A stretch of DNA of 32,977 bases from Treponema sp. (GCA_009781475.1 WQYB01000023.1:1-32977), one strand, 5' to 3'. Counted from the first letter of the stretch, positions 17,267 to 26,905 are shown. Notes: generated from the letters alone by a model not told the origin. Numbers and translations are program-made.

Positions 17267-19797
17267 TAGTTCCCCCGCCTTAATACAACGTAATTATTGG
17301 AGCCGACATACCTTCCGCTGTAATTAATTCCTGTATTACTTGTATTTACCGCAACTCTAGTCCCGTCTTCGTATTCTGTAATTGTAAAACCATCAGATAC
17401 AATCGTATGATTTACGATTGCCTGGTTGTAAAGATGTCCGAAATCGGCGCTGAAACGTTTATAAAGCACATCCGCATCTCCAACCCATTTATGATAAACA
17501 TTTGCATAAAACTGCCTGAACTTTGTTTCTTGTAAAACCGAAGTTTCTTCTGTCATAAAGCTAAAATAAAGCCCGGCTCCGCTTTCAACCGTTTTTAACA
17601 GGTTTTTTGTATAGTCTTCTGCAAGGTTTATAGCTTTACCTGTAAAAGGAACAAGACCATGTAAAACCATCGGATAGAAAGGCACTGAAACGTCCGTTAT
17701 ACTGAAACTCTGGCAATCAAGCGGCATATCAATAATAAAATCCGCAAAGGGCGCTGCGTAAGCATGACCTGAAAGAAGCATTATTCCCTTTCCGTTTCTT
17801 GAAAGCTGCGCAAGTTTTTCCTGTCTCATTAATTTTGAGCCTTCCCGGCTTACATGCTGTCTTTCGTTATAATCACCTGCAAGCCTGGAGCCGATATTTC
17901 TGAATGCTACATTTTCAATTCCGTAATTTTCAGCTTTGTTCACATAATTATCGATTGTTGACATCATAAAATCCGGGCGCGCTATATAACTTAGTTTACC
18001 CCACCTCATCCTTTCGCCGAACCATACAAAACTGAAAGGATATCTCTCTATTCTTCTGCGATCTATTGAGCGTGATGCGTCATTATATAAGCTGAAACCG
18101 TCGAAAGGTTTTGTATCTCTCATAAAGAAAAAATCAACTTCCGGGTAAACTGTAAAACCTTTTTGATTTGATATATCAAGAAGATTTTGAAAATCCCTTT
18201 TGCTTCCAAGGTCTCTGATTAATTTAATGCGTGACGGAACAGAATGTTCTACGCTGTGATTAAACCAGCCGTTTAATTTTACATTTACATTTTTCCATCC
18301 TAAATTGGAAAAATCATTTAACATTTCGGCGGCTTCATTATATGATGTAAGTTTTAAAGGAAGGTCAAAAGGAATTCCGGCACGGTGCTGTGTTTTATTT
18401 ACCGCTCCGGGTATTTCAACTACGATAGGAATTCCGCTGTCATTTCTTTTACTCAAAGAAGGAAATTTATTTAAAAGGTATTCGCGGTATTCTTTTGCCA
18501 TGCCGACATAACCGTCTTCTTTACAGATTATATAACGGATTGTTATACTCTCTCCATCAGGAAGCGATCTTTCATATTGAAAAACATCACGCTGTGACCT
18601 TCCGGATATATTCATAATTTCGTTGTGTACCATTGTAAAACGCGGATACACATAATTATATGAACTTGAAGGACCGGAAACATCGGCGCGTATACTTGCG
18701 TAAGATGAGCCGTTTTCGATTACGGCTAAAATGGCATTACCGTTTTTTTGTATACCGTAGACAGGCATGGGAGATCTGTTATCTGATATAAGTTCTTTTC
18801 TAACCCTCGCTTCGTCCCATCCATAAACAACACTGTTAAAAAACTGCTGGTTATGTTTGCCGTTATTAAAATAAATTAAAGAGCCGCTGCCGTCAGGAAC
18901 CAGTACATAACCTTCGTCATCTAAATAACCTGCTCCGAAATACGGCATAACAGAAAGAGTTGTTATCGGATAAGTTGCCCTGTAAGCTATTTTTTCAAAA
19001 GGTATATCCAATACTAAAGATCTTCCTTCCAGCGTATAACGTAAAGTTACATTAAAAGAAGGCCTGTCTCTTACGGCAAGTGTGGGATACATGGCTATAT
19101 CTGTAAGATAATCATCATAAGTGTATCCGGCATTGGAAAAGTAATTTTCATATTCTGCCTTTTGATATTCATGAACTTCGTCGCGTAACGCATAAATATT
19201 TGTGTTTCTTAAATTGGGATACTTTATTAATAATTCATCCCTGTCGTCATTTCTTCTTAAATTATTTATATCGTAAAGACGGTAGCCTGCATTTAAAAGA
19301 CTCTGTTCTGTCATGGTCATATTGTTCATGAAGTGCAGCATTCTTTCTTCAGGAACTGCAGGCGGAATAATATAGGTTCTTTCAATGTTACCAACCGTAT
19401 AATTAACTTCCAGTCCGCCGTCTACAATACCGTATTCATAAACGCCAAGATCAATACTTTGTTCACCCGAATACTGAAACATTCCAATTCCGTAAACATT
19501 GGCGTATTCCAAAGCAAATACTGATGCTTGCATATACCTTGTAACCGGAGCCGCTCTAGGATCGATTTCTTCGGGATTTGATCTCCACTGCGCTCCTGTT
19601 TCTTTACAGGTAAGAATTATCCCGGTATTTTCCGGCAGGAAACGCAGATGAAGATACTGATTTTCAAGTATTACTTCATCCGTATTACCGTCCCATTCAT
19701 ATATAGTTATATTTTTCGCCCCTGACGGTCTTCCGCCGCAGGAAACTAGCGCAATAGAAATAATTAAAGCTAAAAAAAGCCAAGTAATTTTCTTCAC
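17266..19797 (-). CDS. DUF5696-type surface lipoprotein, possible glycoside hydrolase
   Basis: An 843-residue protein with a lipobox IALVSC (Cys20), so it should be anchored at the cell surface or in the periplasm. An N-terminal beta-rich domain (about 28-270) begins NQYLHLRFLPENTGIILTCK, reminiscent of the sandwich domains of sugar-processing enzymes. A probable TIM-barrel-like part follows (about 440-780): WKNVNVKLNGWFNHSV, GFTVYPEVDFFFM, ENVAFRNIGSRLAGDY and ADFIIDMPLDC. Acidic residues at barrel strand ends could be catalytic, but none is assigned. The family accompanies YtcP-type transporters in other bacteria; its function is not known to me. A small C-terminal domain (about 790-843, GFTITEYEDGTRVAVNTSNT) closes it. 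It lies between the two permease pairs. Confidence 0.8.
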   Translation of the reverse strand: MKKITWLFLALIISIALVSCGGRPSGAKNITIYEWDGNTDEVILENQYLHLRFLPENTGIILTCKETGAQWRSNPEEIDPRAAPVTRYMQASVFALEYANVYGIGMFQYSGEQSIDLGVYEYGIVDGGLEVNYTVGNIERTYIIPPAVPEERMLHFMNNMTMTEQSLLNAGYRLYDINNLRRNDDRDELLIKYPNLRNTNIYALRDEVHEYQKAEYENYFSNAGYTYDDYLTDIAMYPTLAVRDRPSFNVTLRYTLEGRSLVLDIPFEKIAYRATYPITTLSVMPYFGAGYLDDEGYVLVPDGSGSLIYFNNGKHNQQFFNSVVYGWDEARVRKELISDNRSPMPVYGIQKNGNAILAVIENGSSYASIRADVSGPSSSYNYVYPRFTMVHNEIMNISGRSQRDVFQYERSLPDGESITIRYIICKEDGYVGMAKEYREYLLNKFPSLSKRNDSGIPIVVEIPGAVNKTQHRAGIPFDLPLKLTSYNEAAEMLNDFSNLGWKNVNVKLNGWFNHSVEHSVPSRIKLIRDLGSKRDFQNLLDISNQKGFTVYPEVDFFFMRDTKPFDGFSLYNDASRSIDRRRIERYPFSFVWFGERMRWGKLSYIARPDFMMSTIDNYVNKAENYGIENVAFRNIGSRLAGDYNERQHVSREGSKLMRQEKLAQLSRNGKGIMLLSGHAYAAPFADFIIDMPLDCQSFSITDVSVPFYPMVLHGLVPFTGKAINLAEDYTKNLLKTVESGAGLYFSFMTEETSVLQETKFRQFYANVYHKWVGDADVLYKRFSADFGHLYNQAIVNHTIVSDGFTITEYEDGTRVAVNTSNTGINYSGRYVGSNNYVVLRRGN

Positions 19798-19806
19798 TGC
19801 TTCCCC

Positions 19807-20463
19807 CTATATAAACCTGAAAAGTAATTCTCTATACAGCGATAAAAAGTAAGCTATTGTATCGCTGATCAAACTGAAGAAAACTACGAAAATAAATACC
19901 ATAATTCCCATTCCAATGATTGTAAGAAGGCTGGATAAAATTGCCTTACCCATACTGTAATCGTGTATCATCATCATGCCGACCAATATTAAAACACCTG
20001 TCCAAATTACGGAAAATACCGATAAAAACCAGTAAATTGCGCCTTCATCAAATGTTACAATCTGACTTAAAATAATCATTATAGTGTTAATAATTATTGA
20101 CGGAACCAATGCGTAAGCTACAGCCATGTATATATCGACCATCTTGCCTTTGCCGTCCATAAGGGTAGTAAGACCCCAGTTGGCTACAACCCATAACAAA
20201 ATAGGCAGCAATATACGCAGAAGAACGATTAACGCATTAAAGTTTTCCATGTTAATGCGTACAAACATAAAACTTGTAAGCGTTACGCGCAATATTTCTA
20301 TAAGTACGGATGCAAAAACAAAAATATGCGCGGCGGCAAGAGAGCCTCTTTTTTCATTGGTTAAATCCCAAAAACCGTCAAAGGGATGGGTGCAAACATA
20401 CAATGAATATTTCATTGTCTTGCCAAGATGCTGCCACCAGTTTTTATCGGTAATATACTTCAT
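19807..20463 (-). CDS. YIP1 family membrane protein
   Basis: A 218-residue integral membrane protein. The N-terminus has THPFDGFWDLTNEKRGSLAAA, the typical opening of bacterial YIP1 proteins, and about five transmembrane helices follow. Two of them include an LTTLMDGKGKMVDIYMAVAYALVP segment, the conserved core loop of the family. Its molecular role in bacteria is unknown. It overlaps the NHL gene by four bases (ATGA) and lies nine bases before the DUF5696 gene, so it is part of the glycan transport operon. Confidence 0.85.
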   Translation of the reverse strand: MKYITDKNWWQHLGKTMKYSLYVCTHPFDGFWDLTNEKRGSLAAAHIFVFASVLIEILRVTLTSFMFVRINMENFNALIVLLRILLPILLWVVANWGLTTLMDGKGKMVDIYMAVAYALVPSIIINTIMIILSQIVTFDEGAIYWFLSVFSVIWTGVLILVGMMMIHDYSMGKAILSSLLTIIGMGIMVFIFVVFFSLISDTIAYFLSLYRELLFRFI

Positions 20464-21920
20464 GCGTCTCTAATCTCCTTAACAAGTTTGATAGAGTATT
20501 TTATAGCGGCGGGAACCAGAACTATTATAGCAACAATTAAAAGTATTTTCCAAAGATTGTCTTCCATCCATTGTTTGCGGTAAAGCTGGAACGCTTTACC
20601 GTAACCTTCGCGGAAGTGTTTTAATTTATAGTATTCCATCGCTTTTTGATATTGCCCCTGGCGTAAAGCAGCGCGCCCTATTCCAATATATGCAAGATCA
20701 TAATTACCATTCATTTTTAAAACTTCTTCCCATATAAGAGCCGAAGATTCGTAACGACCTGCTCTGTATTCATCCAATGCGTCATTAATTTTTTGTCCGT
20801 AAGTAGTCACATCAAAACGTGTTACAGCGGCGAATCTTGAATCCAGCGTATATAAAGCAGTACCCATTCTGTCTATTGCAACAGGTATTTGAAAATATCC
20901 TTCTTTATTACCGATGCTTCCAAATGCATATAAAAGATTTCCCTGGAAATCGTACATAAAAATACGTCCGCGGGCACTGTCAAAACATGCGTAAGAATCA
21001 TTGTCAAAAGCGACAACATCTATAAACCTGGAAGGTCCCGATATTCCGCCTGCATCTCCCCAAACTAAATCACCCACAGGTTTTTTATAACCGTTTCGGA
21101 TTAATATATCCTGCCCCATGGCATTTAAGCGGCGCACCGGATCTGTTGGAACATCTCCCCATGCAGACATTGTTGCGTTTGTAGCGTAAACAAAACCTTC
21201 GTTATCCAAAGCAATATTATTGTATTCTGTAGGAATAAAAAGATTCATTCTTTTCTTTTGTTCCTGTGTGGCGAACAATCTCCAAATATAATCGACAACT
21301 TTAAATGAAACCTTGTTCGCTCCCATGTAACCGGTAAAATCGCCGCGGCTGTCAAATTCCATTAAACCTTTATTAACGCCTCTAACCTGTGCGAATATTC
21401 TGTTGGCAAAATCTACAACAAGTTTTAAAGGATGAAACTCGACAAAATCATCGATACTTTCATCGTCAGGTCTTGTGATTGTAAATATATGATTCCACTG
21501 CCCGTCAAGTTTTAAGATACGCCTATTATTGGTGTCCGCTATATAAATATAATTGTTTCTGCACTGGAAAAGATCCATAGGATATGCAAGATCCGATTCT
21601 TCACCGTCTATTAAAACAGAATTTACAACCCTGTTAAGAACATGATCGCCGAACGGCGTAACTTCCAGTACTACGATACGGTTATTGCCCGAATCACATA
21701 CATATACAAGGTTATCTTTGATAAATAAACCTTGCGGATCACGGAAATGCCCTATGTCAAATGCGGTTCCAAGCAAAAAGGCGGATACACGGTACGCATC
21801 GGGGGATATTGCCTGTTCATCCCAATAATCGTAGTTATATGTGTAGTTAGTCGGTTCGGCATACACAACCGCAGAAATAATAAAAATAGCCAAAAATAAT
21901 AAAATAATTGTTTTTTTCAT
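20460..21920 (-). CDS. Exported NHL-repeat/TPR protein with C-terminal membrane anchor
   Basis: This 486-residue protein has a signal peptide (1-21, ending VVYA) and a beta-propeller of NHL-type repeats, with clear units at LVYVCDSGNNRIVVLEV (about 70-86) and YIYIADTNNRRILKLDGQWN (about 125-145) and weaker ones to about 370. A tetratricopeptide-like segment follows (about 385-445: AGRYESSALIWEEVLKMNGN, DLAYIGIGRAALRQGQYQKA). A single membrane helix (about 463-480) and a basic tail end the protein. The propeller therefore sits outside the inner membrane. It overlaps its neighbours on both sides by four bases. The role may be as scaffold or sensor for the transporter (inference). Confidence 0.85.
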   Translation of the reverse strand: MKKTIILLFLAIFIISAVVYAEPTNYTYNYDYWDEQAISPDAYRVSAFLLGTAFDIGHFRDPQGLFIKDNLVYVCDSGNNRIVVLEVTPFGDHVLNRVVNSVLIDGEESDLAYPMDLFQCRNNYIYIADTNNRRILKLDGQWNHIFTITRPDDESIDDFVEFHPLKLVVDFANRIFAQVRGVNKGLMEFDSRGDFTGYMGANKVSFKVVDYIWRLFATQEQKKRMNLFIPTEYNNIALDNEGFVYATNATMSAWGDVPTDPVRRLNAMGQDILIRNGYKKPVGDLVWGDAGGISGPSRFIDVVAFDNDSYACFDSARGRIFMYDFQGNLLYAFGSIGNKEGYFQIPVAIDRMGTALYTLDSRFAAVTRFDVTTYGQKINDALDEYRAGRYESSALIWEEVLKMNGNYDLAYIGIGRAALRQGQYQKAMEYYKLKHFREGYGKAFQLYRKQWMEDNLWKILLIVAIIVLVPAAIKYSIKLVKEIRDA

Positions 21921-22786
21921 TCTTTTATCCCCGAACTTGCCATTGTCTGAAGAACGTTACTTTGCGCCAGAATAAAACATATTAAAGGAACAATCATGAC
22001 GAAAAGCCCTACAGCCGCTCCTACACCCGCGCGTGCAACACCGGTTGTAATAATCTGGGAAAGAGCGTAAGGAAGTGTTTTTAATTCTTCCGAATAAATA
22101 AAGTTTGAAGCTCTTGCATTCCATAAAGACTGTACGGAGAAGATCATTACAGTAAGCCAAGCCGGTTTAATCATGGGAAGGACTATCCAGCCGAAAATGC
22201 CGAACTCCTTAGCCCCGTCTACTTTGGCAGCCTCCAATAATGTATCCGGTATGGTATCTATAAACTGTTTTAACAAGAAGAATCCCATAGGCATTGCGAA
22301 CGCAGGAACTATGATAGAAAGATATGTATCTACCCAGCCAAGCTGTGCCATAACAAGGTAGTTTGGAATTGCTGTTACATAACCTGAAAACATAAGAGTA
22401 ATAATAACGCCGGAGAAAAATACTTTTGCACCCGGGAATTTATATTTGCTTACTACGAACGCTCCCATTGCCGCGACAATGATAAGACCTGCAGTACCTG
22501 CAACAGTGACAAACAATGTATTAAAAATGTAACGTGAAAAAGTTACCCAGGATTTACTCATAATGATAAAAAGATCCTGGAAGTTGTTCATTGTAGGACG
22601 GCGGACAAAAATATTGGGCGGGAAAAGGAAGATTTCGTTCAGCGGTTTGAACGCATGGTTAATGTTAAAAACAAGAGGGAACGCAAAGAACACGCCGAAA
22701 ATTGTAAGCAGTGTGATAATAAATGCGTCTCCGCCGTAAGAACGGTTAAGTCTTCTTCCGCCAATCAGTTTTTTTACTTTTTTCAT
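21917..22786 (-). CDS. Carbohydrate ABC transporter permease (MalG type)
   Basis: A 289-residue permease with six predicted membrane helices and the EAA loop IPDTLLEAAKVDGAKEFGIFGWIVLPM (about 180-206). The C-terminus MASSGIKE matches the usual end of the family. It starts one base after the stop of its partner permease and overlaps the NHL gene by four bases. It belongs to the first transporter, served by the large binding protein at 23729-26623. Confidence 0.94.
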   Translation of the reverse strand: MKKVKKLIGGRRLNRSYGGDAFIITLLTIFGVFFAFPLVFNINHAFKPLNEIFLFPPNIFVRRPTMNNFQDLFIIMSKSWVTFSRYIFNTLFVTVAGTAGLIIVAAMGAFVVSKYKFPGAKVFFSGVIITLMFSGYVTAIPNYLVMAQLGWVDTYLSIIVPAFAMPMGFFLLKQFIDTIPDTLLEAAKVDGAKEFGIFGWIVLPMIKPAWLTVMIFSVQSLWNARASNFIYSEELKTLPYALSQIITTGVARAGVGAAVGLFVMIVPLICFILAQSNVLQTMASSGIKE

Positions 22787-22787
22787 A

Positions 22788-23720
22788 TCAAGTTCCTACC
22801 CGCTTTAGCATTTTCTGAATTACAAAGTTACAAACGATCATTGTAAAGAACAGAATAGTGGCGATAGCCGATGCGTAGCCCATTTCAAAACGAAGCGAGC
22901 CGTAGTCAATTAGATGGTTTACAACTGTATGGACTGCATAGTCCGTACTTGGGAAACCGGCAAGTACAATGGTAACGTCCGCTACCCCGAACGATTGCGT
23001 TATCGCCATAACAGCCCCGAACATTAACATCCCTTTCATGTTAGGAAGCGTTATGTACCACAGTTCCTGCCAGCGGTTTGAAATACCGTCAACAAGACCT
23101 GCTTCATATAAAGTTGGATCGATTGTAGAAAGACCTGCGATAAACGCAAGGAAGCCCGCTCCCAAACTCATCCATAAAATGACAACTAACATAACAGGCA
23201 TCATAAACTTTGGATCGGAAAGCCAAAGAACCGGTTCCGATAAAATACCAATGTTCATTAAAACACCGTTAATGTATCCGTAAGCATCTCCTGAAAAAAT
23301 AAGCGCCCAAATCATGTAAGCTCCGCCGGAAATTGAAGGAGCGTAAAAAACCAGTGTGACAATAGCGCGGACATAACGGGGAAGTTCGTTAATAAACCAG
23401 GCAAACAAGAAAGCCATTATATAACCGATAGGACCTGTTATCGCCGCCATAAGGAATGTGTTTTTCATTGCGATTAAAAATACATCGTCTGCAAGAAGCA
23501 GGTTGATGTAGTTACGAAGCCCGATAAATTTCGGCGGCTCTAAAATATTAAAATAGGTAAAACTGTAAAAAATTGATATTACAAGCGGGGCGACAAAGAA
23601 TAAAAGAAAGACAATAGCATAAGGAGCGAGAAACAAATAACATACACGATTTTTGTATATTTCTCTGGCTCGCCTTTCATCATTATTTTTTACTTTTTCT
23701 AAATAACGTCCAAGACTCAT
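22788..23720 (-). CDS. Sugar ABC transporter permease (MalF type)
   Basis: A 310-residue permease. The sequence has YLFLAPYAIVFLLFFVAPLV as the first membrane helix (about 28-47) and the EAA loop IDPTLYEAGLVDGISNRWQELWYITLPNM (about 200-228), in which the usual EAA reads EAG. It sits eight bases after the large binding protein and one base before its partner permease. It should form the heterodimeric channel with 21917-22786. Confidence 0.94.
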   Translation of the reverse strand: MSLGRYLEKVKNNDERRAREIYKNRVCYLFLAPYAIVFLLFFVAPLVISIFYSFTYFNILEPPKFIGLRNYINLLLADDVFLIAMKNTFLMAAITGPIGYIMAFLFAWFINELPRYVRAIVTLVFYAPSISGGAYMIWALIFSGDAYGYINGVLMNIGILSEPVLWLSDPKFMMPVMLVVILWMSLGAGFLAFIAGLSTIDPTLYEAGLVDGISNRWQELWYITLPNMKGMLMFGAVMAITQSFGVADVTIVLAGFPSTDYAVHTVVNHLIDYGSLRFEMGYASAIATILFFTMIVCNFVIQKMLKRVGT

Positions 23721-23728
23721 TATTCCCC

Positions 23729-26623
23729 CTATTCCAGACCAAATTCTTTGCGTTTTCTAATCAACTCATCGTTGATAGTAATGGAGTAATCCAGCAATGT
23801 TTCTCTTGTATCCTGACCTTCGTTAAGAATTTTGCGCACTGCGTTAACTATGTGTCTTGAAACAAAGTAACCGCCGGGTACTTCAGGTGTTCCGATAGTC
23901 CAGGCGCGCTGTTCGTCAAGAACTGCCATCTGCTCTGAACCCCAGGGAAGCTGCCTGAAAGCATTATAATTTGCAGTCGGATAACGCGCTGCAGAACCCA
24001 TTAAACTTTCCAATTCACGTCCAAACCGAAGCTGGGTTTCCCATCCAATCCACCATCTTAAAAACTCCCAGGCTAACTCAGGATGTTTTGACGATGAGAA
24101 GATCATCGATGCTAAAGCGCCTGTCGGTATTGAACGGTCTATAGAACCGTCTTCTTTTTGAAGACCGGGCATTCTTGCAAAACCCCACAAACCGCGAAGC
24201 TCGGGTGCGAAAATTTCCAGTGTGTTAAACCATGAATAATCGTTAAACGCAAGCGGCATTTCTCCTGTGCGGAAACGGTTTGTAAAATCGAACATTACAG
24301 GAGTTTTATAATGGGTAAAAAACTTTGTATAAAAATCGAAAGCATCGATAGCGATTTCGGTATCCAAAAGCGTTCTGGAGCCTTCTTCGTTATAAAGACG
24401 ACCGCCTCTTTGGAACAGGTGAGCGAGGAAGTTTGCAAAATCGGGAGCTACAGGGTTAGCTACAGACGGGATACCTACGTTCATGTTATTTTTTTGAATA
24501 ATCGGCATTATGTTGATAAGATCGTCCCATGTATCGGGAAGCTCTATTTCAAGTTCTTCAAGGATATCTTTACGGTAGTACATTACATGGTAGTACTGGG
24601 TTTCAGGAAGACCGTATACACCGCCCTGGAATTCGAACGGAACAATAACACTGTAGTTTAACTCGCTTACAAGTTCGTCAAAACCGGGGAACTTGGAAAC
24701 ATCAACAACAGCTCCGCGGATAGCATAGTTAATAATATCAATATGGGGAACGGTTAAAACCATGTCAGGTCCTGTCCCTGCTACAACCGCGGGCATTACC
24801 GCATCAGGAGCAACAAGTTTTAAGTTAACACCAATCCCTGTTAAGTTGGTAAAACTTTCGTCGATCATGGCTTTTAAAATGGTACTTTGATCACGTCCTG
24901 AAAGTACCCAAACTTCGATAACGCCGCGAAAAAGCGGGTCTTTTTTATTGAATTTACTACCTATGCTGTCAAAGTCAAAAACAAATGAAGCAAAGAATGA
25001 TTTAATTTCGTGCCAGGCTGTGATAAAAAAGTGTTCTTTGATCGGCGGTATTACTGCTTCTTCTGCGGTTACTAAAATATAGTCAATATCAAGGCGAGCC
25101 AATGATAAAGACAAAAGACTGTCGCCAAGAGAGCTTATATTACCTTTAAAATTTACCAATGTACTTGGAATTTTGTCAGGGCGCTTTCCAAAGTATTCAA
25201 GCTGGCGGGCAAGGGTTAGAGCAACAGCGGCTTCGGCACTGCGCTCGCCGGAATAACGGGTTAAATCGTCAACTAATTTATAAAGTATTTTACTTTCCAG
25301 AGCCATCGCTTCCATAACTTCCGGGTATACTTCATCGACACGGTAGTCACGGAATACATCAGGTTCCGGTCCTGTTAAAACAAGAATCTTTCTGTAAATG
25401 GAGTTCAGGCGGAAAACGCTTTCTTCCATTACGTCAAGCATTTCACCCATTCCGCCAAGGGTTACCTGCATTCGCAATGTATTTATACCCCTTTCAAGCG
25501 GAAGAAGAATATCGCCTTGTTCATCGTTTAATGAAATATGTTTCCATTTGTTTGTATAAGAGAATGGAACCGCTGCCATTTCCTGACAGACAACATGCCC
25601 GTTGATCATTACAGTACGGTTGGAAACAAAACCCCTATTGTAATTTTGCCTTCCTTTGAATGTAATGCGATACATACCGTTTTCAGGTATATCAATATCC
25701 CATTCAATCCACTGACCTGCAATACGCCACGATTCGCCGCCTATCATGTTAAGACGTATTTTATCGACACTTGCAGGGTCGGTAGCTCCTGATGAACGGT
25801 CGAATATACCATATAACGATGAATCGCTTCGGCGATCGGCATTTTCACCCTGAATTTTTTGAAAATAGTTTTTGCGGGTATTTGAGTATCTGCCAAGATC
25901 AATTCCGGATAGATATTCACGGTAAGTCGGAGTCGTTGTCGGAGCTTTCAAGGTCAAGGAACGAATTGCTAAAGGTTCATTCATACCGACTAAAGCTATT
26001 GTATTTTCGCCCTGACGCAAATGGAAAGCGTAAGGTTCTGTTATATAACCTAAAGAATCTTTAAACCAGATAGTTTCCCAGCGGGCTCTTTCAACCTGAC
26101 GCGGACGAATTTCATTTTCCCGATTATCGTAACGGACGGGACCTGCGTCTCCCCATATACGCGGGAAAGAAAGCCTGTTGGCTCCAAGAAAGGGAGTTTC
26201 ACCATTTATTAAAAAGGAGCGTTCGATGGGTATTCCGCGTGCTTCCAGCGGAAAATATTCCATTTGAACATAATACATACCCGCTGTTTCTACGTTTACG
26301 GTATACTCAACAGTGCTGCGTTCTTCAGTGCGTAAAACAAAAGGAGTATTCTGAAAGTTTTCAAGAACGGAAACACCGTCTGCGAAAGCCCATGAAAACA
26401 AGTCGATAGAAATATCGCTGCGGGCGGCAGGAACATGAGCATAGCGTTCCATGTACCTGGAATAGATATTTGTTCTTCCGCTGCCGGCTCCGCTTAAATC
26501 ATAACCTTCATATTTTTCAGAGAAATCCTTCTCTTCCCATCCTACAATCATTACAACCAGCGCTATTAAAGCACCAGCAACAATTAAACCAATTATTTTA
26601 CCGCGAAGAGAAATTTTTTCCAT
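23729..26623 (-). CDS. Large membrane-anchored solute-binding protein with CBM-like N-terminal domains
   Basis: A 964-residue protein that is more than twice the length of a standard family-1 binding protein. A single hydrophobic helix (about 8-27) without a lipobox cysteine anchors it. Two beta-sandwich, carbohydrate-binding-like domains follow (about 95-235, TVEYTVNVETAGMYYVQMEY; about 270-400, WIEWDIDIPENGMYRITFKG). A helical connector (about 430-540) leads to a family-1 solute-binding module (about 565-964) with VVAGTGPDMVLTVPHIDI, YGLPETQYYHVMYYRKDIL and AWEFLRWWIGWETQLRFGRE. The design suggests glycan capture and hand-over to the permeases in one chain (inference). It is the first gene of the operon, just after a good promoter. 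Confidence 0.88.
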   Translation of the reverse strand: MEKISLRGKIIGLIVAGALIALVVMIVGWEEKDFSEKYEGYDLSGAGSGRTNIYSRYMERYAHVPAARSDISIDLFSWAFADGVSVLENFQNTPFVLRTEERSTVEYTVNVETAGMYYVQMEYFPLEARGIPIERSFLINGETPFLGANRLSFPRIWGDAGPVRYDNRENEIRPRQVERARWETIWFKDSLGYITEPYAFHLRQGENTIALVGMNEPLAIRSLTLKAPTTTPTYREYLSGIDLGRYSNTRKNYFQKIQGENADRRSDSSLYGIFDRSSGATDPASVDKIRLNMIGGESWRIAGQWIEWDIDIPENGMYRITFKGRQNYNRGFVSNRTVMINGHVVCQEMAAVPFSYTNKWKHISLNDEQGDILLPLERGINTLRMQVTLGGMGEMLDVMEESVFRLNSIYRKILVLTGPEPDVFRDYRVDEVYPEVMEAMALESKILYKLVDDLTRYSGERSAEAAVALTLARQLEYFGKRPDKIPSTLVNFKGNISSLGDSLLSLSLARLDIDYILVTAEEAVIPPIKEHFFITAWHEIKSFFASFVFDFDSIGSKFNKKDPLFRGVIEVWVLSGRDQSTILKAMIDESFTNLTGIGVNLKLVAPDAVMPAVVAGTGPDMVLTVPHIDIINYAIRGAVVDVSKFPGFDELVSELNYSVIVPFEFQGGVYGLPETQYYHVMYYRKDILEELEIELPDTWDDLINIMPIIQKNNMNVGIPSVANPVAPDFANFLAHLFQRGGRLYNEEGSRTLLDTEIAIDAFDFYTKFFTHYKTPVMFDFTNRFRTGEMPLAFNDYSWFNTLEIFAPELRGLWGFARMPGLQKEDGSIDRSIPTGALASMIFSSSKHPELAWEFLRWWIGWETQLRFGRELESLMGSAARYPTANYNAFRQLPWGSEQMAVLDEQRAWTIGTPEVPGGYFVSRHIVNAVRKILNEGQDTRETLLDYSITINDELIRKRKEFGLE

Positions 26624-26700
26624 AGTATAAGAAAACCCCCAAAAAAATTGATTTTAAAGACTTACCCGCATGAAATAGGTTAAAACAAACCGATTGCGTT

Positions 26701-26730
26701 ATCATAACCCAAAATTCTATAAGATGTCAA
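26701..26730 (-). promoter_or_regulatory. Sigma-70-like promoter of the glycan transport operon
   Basis: On the minus strand a perfect -35 TTGACA (26725-26730) is followed after 18 bases by TATGAT (26701-26706). The leader to the first ATG is about 70 bases. GTTAT-C-ATAAC (26698-26708), an odd-length palindrome with 5-bp arms, overlaps the -10 and could be an operator, but this is weak. No regulator gene is visible nearby. Confidence 0.65.
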
Positions 26731-26750
26731 CAATTTTTAACGAATTTTTA

Positions 26751-26868
26751 ACACTACGGGGTGACTGACACCCATACTGCCTGTAGTGTGGTATCTGTCC
26801 GGTACGCTATATATAGCGGTAGCGGGGGTGATTGACACTTTTTTAGGCGCAGTTTAAGGTGACTGACA
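26751..26868. repeat. Cluster of palindromes and GGTGACTGACA motifs at the edge of the accessory region
   Basis: ACACTAC (26751-26757) and GTAGTGT (26783-26789) enclose a GGGTG-ACTGA-CACCC hairpin (26759-26773). A perfect 14-base palindrome, CGCTATATATAGCG, lies at 26805-26818. GGTGATTGACAC (26827-26838) and GGTGACTGACA (26858-26868), both followed by T-runs, complete the cluster. No gene is seen between 26624 and 26927. Confidence 0.7.
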
Positions 26869-26876
26869 ATTTTTTC

Positions 26877-26905
26877 TTGACGATAACCAGGAAAAGTATT
26901 ATTTT
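26877..26905 (+). promoter_or_regulatory. Possible promoter of the two tiny membrane-protein genes
   Basis: TTGACG (26877-26882), 17 bases, then TATTTT (26900-26905) form a plausible but weak sigma-70-like promoter. The expected start lies about 15 bases before the first ATG at 26928. The -35 lies just after the last GGTGACTGACA motif and its T-run. Confidence 0.4.

Noticed and set aside
16740-17327. A 195-codon plus-strand frame opposite the MalF-type permease
   Set aside because: It is antisense to a well-supported permease and has no recognisable domain or ribosome site.
23729-26623. Lipoprotein anchoring of the large binding protein
   Set aside because: The N-terminal hydrophobic stretch has no cysteine in a lipobox position; a transmembrane anchor fits better.
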